Source: CALBMX01 sp047629095
GTDB taxonomy: Bacteria > Planctomycetota > UBA1135 > GCA-002686595
NCBI GenBank assembly: GCA_047629095.1
Contig: JBLHWM010000003.1
Span: 1-43,060 of the forward strand
Direction of reading: 5' to 3'
Length of the DNA stretch: 43,060 nt
Of the stretch, positions 24,403 through 32,882 are shown one piece after another (the first letter of the stretch is position 1; every line of letters starts with the position of its first letter). Below the pieces are notes generated by a model. The model made no database searches and was not told the DNA's origin. It worked only from the letters and a program-made list of their open reading frames with translations. The translations under genes and the position numbers were made by a program.

Positions 24403-25098
24403 TTATTCGAGGACGTTGTAGGGCGTCACGAGTCGTGCATCGACGCAGCGTGTCGCCGGGTCTTCGGGGCCGCCGAGCTCAACGAGCCAAGCGCGGACCT
24501 CGACCCTCTCTTCGACAAATTTGTGATTTTGGATAAGGTAGTTCGCGACCACTTCTGCGCGTTTATGAGATAGTTCGCGATCTCGCACCGGATCCATGCG
24601 ATTGGAGTCCGCCGCGTGCCCCTCGATGATCAAAAACTGGCCCTTCTGGGGCCGCACTGTGACGGCAACACGGTCCAGATAACGCCGTGAGGCGTACGTG
24701 AGCTCGGCGCTGCCTGGCTCGAAGGTGACGACGTTGGGTTGGAAGAGCTCGTCATGGGGCTTGAGCCCCTCGGCGGCCTGGGTGCGCAGGAGCTCAAGGG
24801 TCGAGGTCATGTCGAATTTTGCCTTCTCCTGCTCCTCGGCTTTCGGGGGTAAGCCGAAACGCTGGCGCACCTCGTCGAAGATCGCCTGCTCTTCGGCCCC
24901 GGACAAAATGCCGTTCAGGCCGTGGGTCTGCAGGCTGACGATGAACGAGCCAACGCCATCGGCGACGAGGCCGGGACGCTGCTCCTTAGACATCGAGACG
25001 AGCAGGATGAAGAAGGTCAGGATAAGCGTCATCATGTCGCCGAAGGACACCATGTAGGCGGGTGGGCCCGCCTTCTTATCTTCTGGCTTCGCACCCAT
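24403..25098 (-). CDS. motB: Second MotB-type stator protein (MotB2)
   Basis: MotB anchors the stator to peptidoglycan and carries the ion-binding Asp. The 231-residue product has one membrane helix near its N terminus with the MotB pattern YMVSFGDMMTLILTFFILLV (D21 is the expected ion-binding Asp). The C-terminal OmpA-like domain includes GQFLIIEGHAADSNRM followed by RDRELSHKRAEVVANYLI (about 165-205). It is a distinct paralogue of the protein encoded just upstream and is shorter; the two MotB genes follow a single motA. It could form heterodimers or an alternative stator. Confidence 0.85.
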   Translation of the reverse strand: MGAKPEDKKAGPPAYMVSFGDMMTLILTFFILLVSMSKEQRPGLVADGVGSFIVSLQTHGLNGILSGAEEQAIFDEVRQRFGLPPKAEEQEKAKFDMTSTLELLRTQAAEGLKPHDELFQPNVVTFEPGSAELTYASRRYLDRVAVTVRPQKGQFLIIEGHAADSNRMDPVRDRELSHKRAEVVANYLIQNHKFVEERVEVRAWLVELGGPEDPATRCVDARLVTPYNVLE

Positions 25099-25101
25099 GG
25101 G

Positions 25102-25935
25102 TTAGCGCTCCTCCGTAGGAGTCAGGGCGGCTTCCGCTGCAGCATTCCCGTCAGCTTCCTTGCGCTGGCGCTCGGACTTGAGGTGGTCTTGGTAGGCCTT
25201 GGGCAGGGTCAAGAGGCGAACGGTAACGCGCCTGTTTTCGCGACGCCCAAGGGCGGTCTCATTGTCGCCAACAGCGCGCCGACTGCCGTGGCCCGCCAGC
25301 TGGATTTTGATCTTCTCAAGGTCTGTCGTCCCCGTCATGACGTCCGCCACGGCGGAGGCCCGCGCCAGGGAGAGCGAGGCCTCGTCGGGATATTCGTCCG
25401 AGGGGCGGAAGGCGTTATCGGTGAAGCCTTCGAGCAGAACCATGTACGGATAATGGGAGACGATATCGGCGAGTTCGCTGGCCCGCTTGGCGAGCTCCGG
25501 GGGCAGTTCGGCAGAGCCCGGTGCGAAGAAGCAGGGCTCTCCGAAGGGGATCTCTAGGCCGTCGCCGATGGAGGACAGGTCCATTTCGATCTGGTCCTCT
25601 TCCATGGCGAAGCCGTGTTCGGCGATCTCGTCCGGCAGCTCTTCGGGCGGGCGGGAGTGAGCGTCCTTGCCTCCGCGGATGGGGTCGATCTTGGTGATGC
25701 GGTCCACGGGCGCTTTGACCATGGAGTTGGCGAGCTTAGAGACGATCGAACCGCGAGTGCCAGTCATGGCTCCCTGGATCTTGAGTATGTCGTCGGACTC
25801 GAGACTCGAGAAGGTCAGCAGCAGCACGAAGAACGTCACGAGCAGGGAGATCATGTCCGAGAAGGTCACGATCCACTCTGGCGTCTCCGGGCCGCCCTCG
25901 TCTGGCGGTGGGCCGTCCTTCTTCTTCCTGCCCAC
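25102..25935 (-). CDS. motB: Stator protein MotB (MotB1)
   Basis: The 277-residue product has a basic cytoplasmic N terminus, then PEWIVTFSDMISLLVTFFVL (residues 19-38; D27 is the expected ion-binding Asp), close to sodium-type PomB in appearance. A linker follows, then an OmpA-like peptidoglycan-binding domain with YMVLLEGFTDNAFRPSDEYP (about 166-185) and GRRENRRVTVRLL at the end. It starts with GTG 1 nt after motA, so it is the cognate partner of motA. Ion specificity is only suggested by resemblance. Confidence 0.9.
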   Translation of the reverse strand: MGRKKKDGPPPDEGGPETPEWIVTFSDMISLLVTFFVLLLTFSSLESDDILKIQGAMTGTRGSIVSKLANSMVKAPVDRITKIDPIRGGKDAHSRPPEELPDEIAEHGFAMEEDQIEMDLSSIGDGLEIPFGEPCFFAPGSAELPPELAKRASELADIVSHYPYMVLLEGFTDNAFRPSDEYPDEASLSLARASAVADVMTGTTDLEKIKIQLAGHGSRRAVGDNETALGRRENRRVTVRLLTLPKAYQDHLKSERQRKEADGNAAAEAALTPTEER

Positions 25936-25936
25936 C

Positions 25937-26701
25937 CTAGTCCTCGATGGCTCCGCGGGCCGACGGTGCCAGGAAGCTCTTGAGCTTCTCTTTGATCAGT
26001 TGGGGCTTCTCGCCAGATTGGATCGCGACGATACCCTCGACCATTAGGTCGCGCAGTAGCACCTCTTGCTTGGCGCGTACCTCTAGCTTTCCAGCAAGGG
26101 GGATCAGCACCATGTTGGCGAGCATGGCACCGTAGAGCGTAGTCAGGAGAGCAACGGACATGCCCGCACCGATGTCATCGGGGTTGGATAAGTTCGCGAG
26201 CATCTTCACTAGACCAATCAGCGTTCCGACCATGCCGAAGGCAGGTGCTGTTGCCGCAGCGGACTCGAGAACCTTGCGACCAGCACTGTGACGTTGAAAC
26301 TGCCAGTCCGCCTCAAGCTCCATGATGTCGCGCACGGTCTCCACGGGGAAGCCATCGATCACCAGCTGGATGCCCTTGGCAAAGAAGGCATCGTCGACGC
26401 CTTGGAGCTTATCTTCCAGGGCCAATAGACCCTCCCGACGAGCGAGGTTGGCGTATTCGACAATACGCTCGATCTCATCCGTGGGCGTACTCATCTTGAA
26501 GACCAAGGTCTGCATGGTCACCTTGGCCACACTGGTGCACTGCGCCATGGGGAAGTTCATCAGCATCGAGCCGATCGTTCCACCGAACACAATGCCCAGG
26601 GATGGGACATCGATGAATCCACCGATGCCTTCGCCCCCGGCCATAGCCTGGAACACCAGCCCGAAGGAGAGCAGTGCTCCGATGATTGTTGCGATGTCCA
26701 T
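25937..26701 (-). CDS. motA: Stator protein MotA
   Basis: MotA pentamers surround the MotB dimer and push on FliG. The 254-residue product is the usual length, with four hydrophobic segments (about residues 4-20, 30-50, 145-170 and 180-203). Signature features: SLGIVFGGTIGSMLMNFP in TM2, EYANLARREGLLALED in the cytoplasmic loop, and TAPAFGMVGTLIGLVKMLAN then ALLTTLYGAMLANMVLIPLA in TM3-TM4. A 160-nt non-coding gap precedes it, the largest inside the minus-strand train, so motA may have its own promoter. Confidence 0.95.
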   Translation of the reverse strand: MDIATIIGALLSFGLVFQAMAGGEGIGGFIDVPSLGIVFGGTIGSMLMNFPMAQCTSVAKVTMQTLVFKMSTPTDEIERIVEYANLARREGLLALEDKLQGVDDAFFAKGIQLVIDGFPVETVRDIMELEADWQFQRHSAGRKVLESAAATAPAFGMVGTLIGLVKMLANLSNPDDIGAGMSVALLTTLYGAMLANMVLIPLAGKLEVRAKQEVLLRDLMVEGIVAIQSGEKPQLIKEKLKSFLAPSARGAIED

Positions 26702-26861
26702 GGGGTCGTTCGGGGTGGGTGGCGGGTTCTAGAGATACTGGCGAGGCGTACCTCTAGTGCATGTATCGGAAGAAGTCCGATTCCCCTTAAGGGGTGGAGG
26801 CAAAGAAACCTCGGCTTTCCTGTGGTCGGAAAGGTTGGGGCCGCAAAAACCCCAGGGTGAA
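26702..26861. other. Intergenic region between motE-like gene and motA with two inverted repeats
   Basis: This gap interrupts an otherwise tightly packed gene train. It contains a perfect 12-bp palindrome, CCCCTTAAGGGG (26783-26794), and an inverted repeat of 9-nt arms with one mismatch (26729-26737 with 26749-26757, 11-nt spacer) about 30 nt upstream of motA. It may hold a promoter, operator or processing site; no clear -24/-12 or -35/-10 pair was found. Confidence 0.45.
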
Positions 26862-27578
26862 CTACTCTGCGACCTTGCTGTAGGCCGCCATGATTTCCTT
26901 GAACTTGTCCTGCGAAAGAGCATCCAAGATGCCCTGACGTTGGTCGTTTTCCAGGTTCTTTAGAATCATGGCCGCCTCTTCATCAGCGTAGGTGCCGACT
27001 AGCAGGGCGAGCTTTTCAAAGTTACTACCAAGGAACCCCGTGGCAATTGTCGCCCACTCAGCCTCCTTCGCTTCGTCCGCAACCTTGAGCCCGTTGTCGA
27101 GCTCCGCCTGCAGCAATTTCATTTCCATCTCGCGGCGATCGAGCGCCGCCATGAGATCCTTCAGAATACGATCTTTCTCGTCGAGGTTAGCGTCGCGCTT
27201 GGTGAGCGCATCTTCACGCTGCTCGATGTCCTGGACACCCTCTTCGTAGGCGAGCTTCGTGCGCTTCAGCTCTTCCACTAGCGTGGACATCTCGTCATCC
27301 GCAAAGGGCGACTGGATGGTGTAGCTAGGCAACCTGTCCAAGGTCGAGATTAGGACATCGTCCATAGTCTTCTCGACGATGTCGGGCGTTGCCCCATCTA
27401 TGATCGCACTGGAGGTGGGCTGATCTCCAACATCGGGTGCTGGGAAGAGTCCTCCCACGATGGCGACCTGGTGTGCTGGGACCCCCGCCGAGAGGGCGAA
27501 GACCAGGAAGGACGCCAAGAACAGGGAGAGACCTCCGATGCCAATGGCAGCGAGCTCGATGATCTTGTTGGGGTTCAT
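26862..27578 (-). CDS. MotE/FlbB-like membrane coiled-coil protein
   Basis: A 238-residue protein with one N-terminal membrane helix (about residues 8-32), a periplasmic linker, a long charged coiled coil (about 100-180: MSTLVEELKRTKLAYEEGVQ, then EQREDALTKRDANLDEKDRI) and a C-terminal helical bundle like the MgtE N-domain/FliG-like fold (FEKLALLVGTYADEEAAMIL then LENDQRQGILDALS). This is the MotE architecture, also seen in spirochaete FlbB, which organises the periplasmic collar and stators. Its position between fliJ and motA matches spirochaete order. It overlaps fliJ by 4 nt. Without a search, MotE and FlbB cannot be told apart. Confidence 0.75.
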   Translation of the reverse strand: MNPNKIIELAAIGIGGLSLFLASFLVFALSAGVPAHQVAIVGGLFPAPDVGDQPTSSAIIDGATPDIVEKTMDDVLISTLDRLPSYTIQSPFADDEMSTLVEELKRTKLAYEEGVQDIEQREDALTKRDANLDEKDRILKDLMAALDRREMEMKLLQAELDNGLKVADEAKEAEWATIATGFLGSNFEKLALLVGTYADEEAAMILKNLENDQRQGILDALSQDKFKEIMAAYSKVAE

Positions 27579-28138
27579 AGTGGGGAGTGGGCCGAGGAAT
27601 GGCCTGTGCTGTCCCTATCGGGCGAGCCCTGGAAATGCCTAAAGGGGTAAGTGGGGGCATTCATGGACTTTTGCTCTTCGCGCTCGTCTTTGGTCCTTCG
27701 GAAGGCCCTGCCGATGGCCACTTCGTCCTGCTGTTCGTTCTCTTTTTGAGCGACTTCGGCGATATGGCGATCCTTGTGCCGCTTCTCGAGCTTCTCAAGA
27801 GCCTGGGCGTCGGCTTTGCGCTCAATCCACTTCTCGCGCTCGATCTCCGCAGCCATTTGGAGCTGCTCGTGGCGCTGACGGGCTGGGCCGAGCATGGCCA
27901 GCATGGATTGCACGCTCTTGTCCTTGGCGATCAGGGTGCTGGCGTCGATGGCCCCGACACTCTGGAACTGCGCCATACTGGTGCGTGCGGCGGCGATCTC
28001 CCCACGCAGGAAGTCGACATATTCACCGGCCTGGCGGGCAGCCCCGAGGGCGGTTGAAAATGCAGCCCGAGCCATCTCTTCATGTAGTTCCCGGACCCGT
28101 TGTACACGGGCGAGACGAAAGCGGAAGGCGTTGGCCAT
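27575..28138 (-). CDS. fliJ: Flagellar export stalk protein FliJ
   Basis: FliJ is the coiled-coil stalk of the FliHIJ export ATPase. The 187-residue product begins with FRFRLARVQRVRELHEEMAR (residues 5-24), matching the FliJ start, and continues as an uninterrupted charged coiled coil to about residue 160. The last 25 residues are Pro/His/Ser-rich and probably disordered, giving a product longer than enteric FliJ (147). It follows fliI by 16 nt and its stop overlaps the next start by 4 nt (ATGA). Confidence 0.88.
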   Translation of the reverse strand: MANAFRFRLARVQRVRELHEEMARAAFSTALGAARQAGEYVDFLRGEIAAARTSMAQFQSVGAIDASTLIAKDKSVQSMLAMLGPARQRHEQLQMAAEIEREKWIERKADAQALEKLEKRHKDRHIAEVAQKENEQQDEVAIGRAFRRTKDEREEQKSMNAPTYPFRHFQGSPDRDSTGHSSAHSPL

Positions 28139-28154
28139 GGGCAGCTACCGCGAA

Positions 28155-29489
28155 CTACGCGGTGGGCACTCCATAGATCATGCCAAGCAGCTCGACGGTC
28201 TCGTCCATATTGGTCAAGTCGTCAGTGGTCTGGCGCGCAAAAGCGTCCAGGGCTCCCATGCGGGAGATCGCTCCGTCGAGCTTGGGATTCGTGCCGGCCT
28301 TGTAGGCGCCGATCTCAACCAGGTCGCGACCTTCACGCCAGGCGCCAAGGTCTTGCCGCATGGCACTAGCCAGCGCAATATGCTGGGGAGACGCGATCTT
28401 AGACATGAGTCGAGACAAGCTCGGCAGTACATCGATGGCGGGAAAGTGGCCGCGATTAGCCAGATCCCGAGTCAAGTACAGGTGACCGTCCAAGAGTCCA
28501 CGAAGCGTGTCGGCAACGGGATCGTTCGGATCGTCCGCATCCAACAAAATCGTGATTAGGCCCGTAATTGAACCTTTATTCGTGGTTCCCATGCGCTCGA
28601 TGAGCTTAGGTACCGTGGTGAAGAAGCTGGGCGGAAAGCCGCGCACAGTGGGCGGTTCACCTGCTGCAAGTCCGATCTCGCGCGAGGCGGCAGCGAAGCG
28701 CGTGACCGAGTCCATGACGAGCAAGACGTTGAGGCCTTGGTCCCGGAAGAACTCGGCGATAGTGACCGCAACGAAGGGAGCGAGGAATCGCTCGATGGGT
28801 GGGCGGTCCGATGTCGCGACTACCGTCACGGCATGTTTGCGGCCCTCTTCGCCAAGGGTCTCCTCGACGAAGTCGCGCACCTCGCGGCCACGCTCTCCCA
28901 CAAGGCAGACGATGGTTACATCCGCGTCTGTGCCTCGGGTGATCTGGCCAAGCAGGGTCGATTTACCGACGCCGGAGCCCGCGAAGATCCCCAAGCGCTG
29001 GCCCTTGCCCAGGGTGTTCAAGCCGTCGATAGCGCGCACGCCAGTCTGCAGTGGTTCAGTGATCGCTGGCCGCTCCAAGGGGGGCGGCGCATCGGCTCGC
29101 ACGGGCATTTCTTTGGAGTCGGAGCCCGGGTAGTTGATCTGTTGGCTTCCGCCGAAGGCTTGGCCGAAACCGTCGAGGGTCTGACCCAAAAGGTGGGTGC
29201 CGACGGTGACGGTGAACGGTGTGCCCAGGGCCGTGACATTCTGCATCGGTGAGATGCCGGCGAGGTCGCCGTGGGGCATGAGCAGGGTGCAGTTCTCTCG
29301 AAAGCCAACGACCTCTGCGCGAATCGATCCCAAGGGACCGCGGTCAATCAGGCACAGCTCGCCCATGGCAGCGGGCACGCCACCGGCCTCGACCATGACG
29401 CCGGATACCTTCTCTACCCGGCCCTGGAAGCGGGGCTGGCACGATGCCTCGATCGAACTCTGGAAGACGCTATCAAAGACCTCAAGCAT
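28155..29489 (-). CDS. fliI: Flagellum-specific export ATPase FliI
   Basis: FliI is the F1-beta-like hexameric ATPase of the flagellar type III export apparatus. From ATG 29489 the product has 444 residues, the family length. Walker A is AGSGVGKST (170-178), followed by IVCLVGERGREVRDFVEETL and the Walker B segment LNVLLVMDSVTRFAAASREI; TVRGFPPSFFTTVPKLIERM is also diagnostic. The in-frame extension to 29552 is rejected because it lies inside fliH and adds no family sequence. The chosen start overlaps the fliH stop by 8 nt. Confidence 0.95.
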   Translation of the reverse strand: MLEVFDSVFQSSIEASCQPRFQGRVEKVSGVMVEAGGVPAAMGELCLIDRGPLGSIRAEVVGFRENCTLLMPHGDLAGISPMQNVTALGTPFTVTVGTHLLGQTLDGFGQAFGGSQQINYPGSDSKEMPVRADAPPPLERPAITEPLQTGVRAIDGLNTLGKGQRLGIFAGSGVGKSTLLGQITRGTDADVTIVCLVGERGREVRDFVEETLGEEGRKHAVTVVATSDRPPIERFLAPFVAVTIAEFFRDQGLNVLLVMDSVTRFAAASREIGLAAGEPPTVRGFPPSFFTTVPKLIERMGTTNKGSITGLITILLDADDPNDPVADTLRGLLDGHLYLTRDLANRGHFPAIDVLPSLSRLMSKIASPQHIALASAMRQDLGAWREGRDLVEIGAYKAGTNPKLDGAISRMGALDAFARQTTDDLTNMDETVELLGMIYGVPTA

Positions 29490-30270
29490 CGTCGTTTGTC
29501 TCCAGATCCGAATCGTCGGCGTCGTTTCGATCAACCGGGGGAGCTTCCCCACCCACGGCAGTGTGCTCGTCCTTGGTGAGGTTGAGCAGGGTCTCTTCGT
29601 CCATGTCGGGGCTAATGAGCTCCGGCGCGACGAGGTTCGGTTGGGGCTGGCTGTCCACTGTGGGTTTCTCCGTAGTGGCGATGGCTATCGGTTCGGGTAG
29701 CGCGGGCGGCATGGGCTTGACCACGGGGAGCGGCGTCTTGTGGCCGGACATGGTCTTGTAGATCTGCTCTGCCGCGGCGCGAACGCAAGTGTCAATGTCC
29801 CGAACCAAGAGTCCCTGGGGCGTGGCTACATGAACCGTTCCTGCGGGCAGGGCCGAGTCACTTTGAATCTCGGTGCCTCTGCGGAGGGTGATGCCTTGCA
29901 GCTTCACGAAGTCATCGGGGCAGACGTGCACGACGCACGCGCCACGGCCGACTCCTGAGCGGGCTAGTGCATCGCGGACCATGCCCTCCATGTCGTGGCC
30001 TTTAGCTTGAATGGTGGTGCGGATCAGGTGGCGGGCAACTTCCTGCGCAAAGCGCAGGGCGAAGGCGGGCAGCTCTTGGAGGGCCTGCTTGCGGTCCTTG
30101 TCAAGTTGGGCCGTGGCGGCGTCGAGTTGGAGGGCGGCGTCTTGAATTGCGGCGGCGTAGCCCTCGGCGCGGGCAATCTCTCGCTGCTCCGCATGCCAAT
30201 CGTCAACACTACCTTGGAAGAGTCGCGCTTTCGAGGGCGCTTGGGGAACGAGTATCGGCTCAAATGACAA
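29482..30270 (-). CDS. fliH: Flagellar export ATPase regulator FliH
   Basis: FliH dimers regulate FliI and dock it to the C ring. The 262-residue product has an N-terminal helical region with Ala/Gln/Asp-rich heptads (about 25-80), then the FliH/YscL-type domain: FALRFAQEVARHLIRTTIQA (about 70-89), HVCPDDFVKL and the ATPQGLLVRDIDTCVR element near 150-165. The final 75 residues are Pro-rich and acidic, an extension beyond enteric FliH. The start is TTG at 30270, overlapping fliG by 11 nt; no better start exists. Confidence 0.85.
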   Translation of the reverse strand: MSFEPILVPQAPSKARLFQGSVDDWHAEQREIARAEGYAAAIQDAALQLDAATAQLDKDRKQALQELPAFALRFAQEVARHLIRTTIQAKGHDMEGMVRDALARSGVGRGACVVHVCPDDFVKLQGITLRRGTEIQSDSALPAGTVHVATPQGLLVRDIDTCVRAAAEQIYKTMSGHKTPLPVVKPMPPALPEPIAIATTEKPTVDSQPQPNLVAPELISPDMDEETLLNLTKDEHTAVGGEAPPVDRNDADDSDLETNDDA

Positions 30271-31276
30271 GGTCTTCTCCGGACTTGGTGGGGCTGAACT
30301 CGCCAGAGTCCATCAGCGCGCGAACGGAATCCATGATTTCAGAGCGCATTAGATTCACCTCAGACATGGGCGTCGGACCCGTGAGCTCGCGCTCTTCGGC
30401 AACCATGCTGCGAACGCGGGTGGAGAGGTTCTCCATGATGTTTGACTCGATCTCGGGGGTACTCGCTTTGAGTGCGATGGAGAGGGTGCGCGTGTTGACC
30501 GATCCAAGGATCTTCTGCATCGCGCGCTTCTCCACCGAAGCCAGGTCGTCCCAGGTGAACATGTACTCGCGGATCTCTTTAGCGGCTTCCTCGTTGCTAC
30601 CTTCGATACCACCCAGGACGCTCTGTTCGAGCTCGGTGCCCGAGTAGTTCAGGAGCTCGGCGACGGTCTTGAGCTGCTTGCTCGAGTCGACAGACGAGAT
30701 GCTGCTAGCGGTGTCGAGTTGGGCGACCAGGTCCGCGGCGATGCCGCGCAGGGTCTCAAAACTCGGGGGAATCAGGGTGGTCATGCCACGCACAATCTGG
30801 AGTGCGGATTCTTCATCGAGGGCGGCCAATACGGCCGCGGAAGTGGAGGGATTCAGATGCGCAAGGACCACGGACGAGACCGGAATGGACTCGCCGCGTA
30901 GAACCGATGCGATGTTAGCCGGGGCGTAGTTGTCCACCTCGCGAAAGGGGAACTCCATCTGGTTGCGGGTGTCGATCTCGACCAGCACCTTGTCCGCACG
31001 GCCGGGGCCAAAGCTGTTCTCCAGCATGGCCTTCATTTCGGACTTTTTCTGGGGCCGCACGGGGCCACGCACGTTGGTCTTAGTCGCGATGTCCTTAAAG
31101 AGCAAGTGGATGCGCTCTTCCGTGGCCGCGCTCGCGTCCAGGTTCGTCATAGCTTCCGCCACCTCGGCAACGAGGTAATCCGGAAGATGCTTGATCAGGT
31201 CGACGGCCTGCTTCTCATCTAGACTGAGGAGGAAAGCGGCAACCTTATCGGAGCCACGTAGCTGTGCGTCGGCCAT
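30260..31276 (-). CDS. fliG: Flagellar motor switch protein FliG, divergent EHPQR motif
   Basis: FliG is the C-ring protein that contacts MotA and generates torque. The 338-residue product has all three domains. The N domain (KVAAFLLSLDEKQAVDLIKH, 11-30) binds FliF. The C-terminal torque domain includes MFTWDDLASVEKRAMQKILG and NIMENLSTRVRSMVAEEREL-TGPTPMSEV with the charged helix. In the middle domain the usual EHPQ-R/T motif that docks FliM is ESIPV at residues 129-133: the Glu is kept, the His-Pro-Gln is not. FliM in the same operon has lost the matching GGxG loop. Confidence 0.93.
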   Translation of the reverse strand: MADAQLRGSDKVAAFLLSLDEKQAVDLIKHLPDYLVAEVAEAMTNLDASAATEERIHLLFKDIATKTNVRGPVRPQKKSEMKAMLENSFGPGRADKVLVEIDTRNQMEFPFREVDNYAPANIASVLRGESIPVSSVVLAHLNPSTSAAVLAALDEESALQIVRGMTTLIPPSFETLRGIAADLVAQLDTASSISSVDSSKQLKTVAELLNYSGTELEQSVLGGIEGSNEEAAKEIREYMFTWDDLASVEKRAMQKILGSVNTRTLSIALKASTPEIESNIMENLSTRVRSMVAEERELTGPTPMSEVNLMRSEIMDSVRALMDSGEFSPTKSGEDLVI

Positions 31277-32872
31277 CTAGGATTTCACCGTGTTGCGGTC
31301 TTCGACGACCCAGTTGGAGAGGATCTGTGCAACGCGCTCGGGGTTGTTCTTCACCATGTCTTCGACCTGGGCACGGGCCAGCTGTTCGGGGGCAATCTCC
31401 ACGTCAGCCATAATGGCTCCGTCGGAGGCGGTGGAAGTACTACCCGTAGTGCTGCTTCTGGAGGTCGCACCGGTTATGGACCCCTTAGAGCTCTTTAGGC
31501 CCCTTAGGAGCAGGATGACAAATGCGAGGGCGGAGACGATCTCCACACCCTTTTCGATCAGGAAACCGGTCGTCATACCACCGCTCTGGGGCAGCGGCAC
31601 GGCCTCTTCCACAGCACCTTCGGGGATCTCGGGCACGTAGAAGGCGAAGGGGGCGGAGTTGTAGGTGTCAGCGCGTATCTTCTTGTCGTCGACGTAGCCG
31701 ACCATACTCTTCACATTGGAGTCAATCTTGGCCTGGTCGGCAGCAAGGGACTCGTCATAGAAAACGCTGACGGACAGGCGCACCAACTTGGGTTGGGTTG
31801 AGATCACTACGCTGTCCTCGTAGCCCACATTGGATGTGGACTCTTTATCTTCCGTCTTGGACATCTGGACGGCGCTTGAGGCTCCGGAGACCGCTGCGGA
31901 ATTTTCGCCCCAGTCGTCTTCGCCATTGGGCGTGTTGGATGCAGTACCAGCCAAGCCACCCGCACCTCCGGAAGAGCTGCTTCCGCCGACGGGCGTCTCT
32001 GTGGTGAGTGTGCGCTCGGAGTTCGGGACAGCTTTCAGGTATTCGTGCTTACTGCGGGTCTCTTGCTTGAAGTCAAAGACTGAGTGCACCGAGACCTTGA
32101 CCTTGTTTGGTCCAAAGATGCTGGCGAGCTCATTGTTGACGTCACTCTCGAGGTTCTGGTCGTAAGTGCGCTGGAAGTCCAAGCCGGCCGCATCGGCCTG
32201 GCCGCTCTCGTCCTCTGGTGAGTAGACGGCTCGACCATTCGTGTCCATGATCGTGAGTCTCTTGGGATCGATACCCAGGGAGTTGATCACGGTGCTGGCA
32301 ATCCTCTGGCCTTCTTCCTTCGAGAGGGCAATGCCTCCAGCGGTAGCTAGGACAACGGCAGCACTAGTGGGGCCCGCGCCACGCAGGGAGGTCCCGGTCT
32401 GTAGTAGGGACTGCAAGTTGGCGTCATCCACAAAATCGAGGGACTCGAGCAATAACTCGGTCTGGCTCCAGCGGGCTGCCATGAGCTTCTGGTTGCGCTC
32501 GCCGGCACCGTCAAAGACGCCGCCACCTGAGCCCGCAGCCAGGATGCCCTTCTCGCGCCCAACAATCGCGCCGCTCTCGGCGGCGGCTTGCTCAGCCTTC
32601 AGGACCTCCGTGGAGTTGACCACGATGGTGACCTTGGACTTGTCGTACTGCTGGCGGAAGTCAATGCCACGGGTAGCCAATGCGGAGGAGACTCTCGCGG
32701 CTTCCGCTTTGGTGAGGTCCGGCCACACGACTTCATAGTGAGAGTCGTTCGACACGAGGCCGACCACAGCTAAGGCAGCGATCATGGCCACGGAACTCAT
32801 GGCTATGACAACCTTAGTGCCAATGTCTGTGGCCTTTAGGGCCTCGAAAAAATTTCTAAACTGGTCGTTCAT
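31277..32872 (-). CDS. fliF: Flagellar MS-ring protein FliF
   Basis: FliF forms the MS ring in the inner membrane, the base of the motor. The 531-residue product has a first membrane helix at about residues 20-42 and a second near 450-467. Between them lie the ring-building motifs: YEVVWPDLTKAEAARVSSAL then ATRGIDFRQQ, KLMAARWSQTELLLESLDFV, and ALSKEEGQRIASTVINSLG. The cytoplasmic tail ends with EDMVKNNPERVAQILSNWV, the conserved FliG-binding helix. It lies directly upstream of fliG (adjacent, no gap). Confidence 0.95.
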   Translation of the reverse strand: MNDQFRNFFEALKATDIGTKVVIAMSSVAMIAALAVVGLVSNDSHYEVVWPDLTKAEAARVSSALATRGIDFRQQYDKSKVTIVVNSTEVLKAEQAAAESGAIVGREKGILAAGSGGGVFDGAGERNQKLMAARWSQTELLLESLDFVDDANLQSLLQTGTSLRGAGPTSAAVVLATAGGIALSKEEGQRIASTVINSLGIDPKRLTIMDTNGRAVYSPEDESGQADAAGLDFQRTYDQNLESDVNNELASIFGPNKVKVSVHSVFDFKQETRSKHEYLKAVPNSERTLTTETPVGGSSSSGGAGGLAGTASNTPNGEDDWGENSAAVSGASSAVQMSKTEDKESTSNVGYEDSVVISTQPKLVRLSVSVFYDESLAADQAKIDSNVKSMVGYVDDKKIRADTYNSAPFAFYVPEIPEGAVEEAVPLPQSGGMTTGFLIEKGVEIVSALAFVILLLRGLKSSKGSITGATSRSSTTGSTSTASDGAIMADVEIAPEQLARAQVEDMVKNNPERVAQILSNWVVEDRNTVKS

Positions 32873-32882
32873 TTGTTCTCAC

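Noticed and set aside
29490..29552. 21-residue N-terminal extension of FliI
   Set aside because: It lies within fliH in another frame and does not match the start of FliI proteins.
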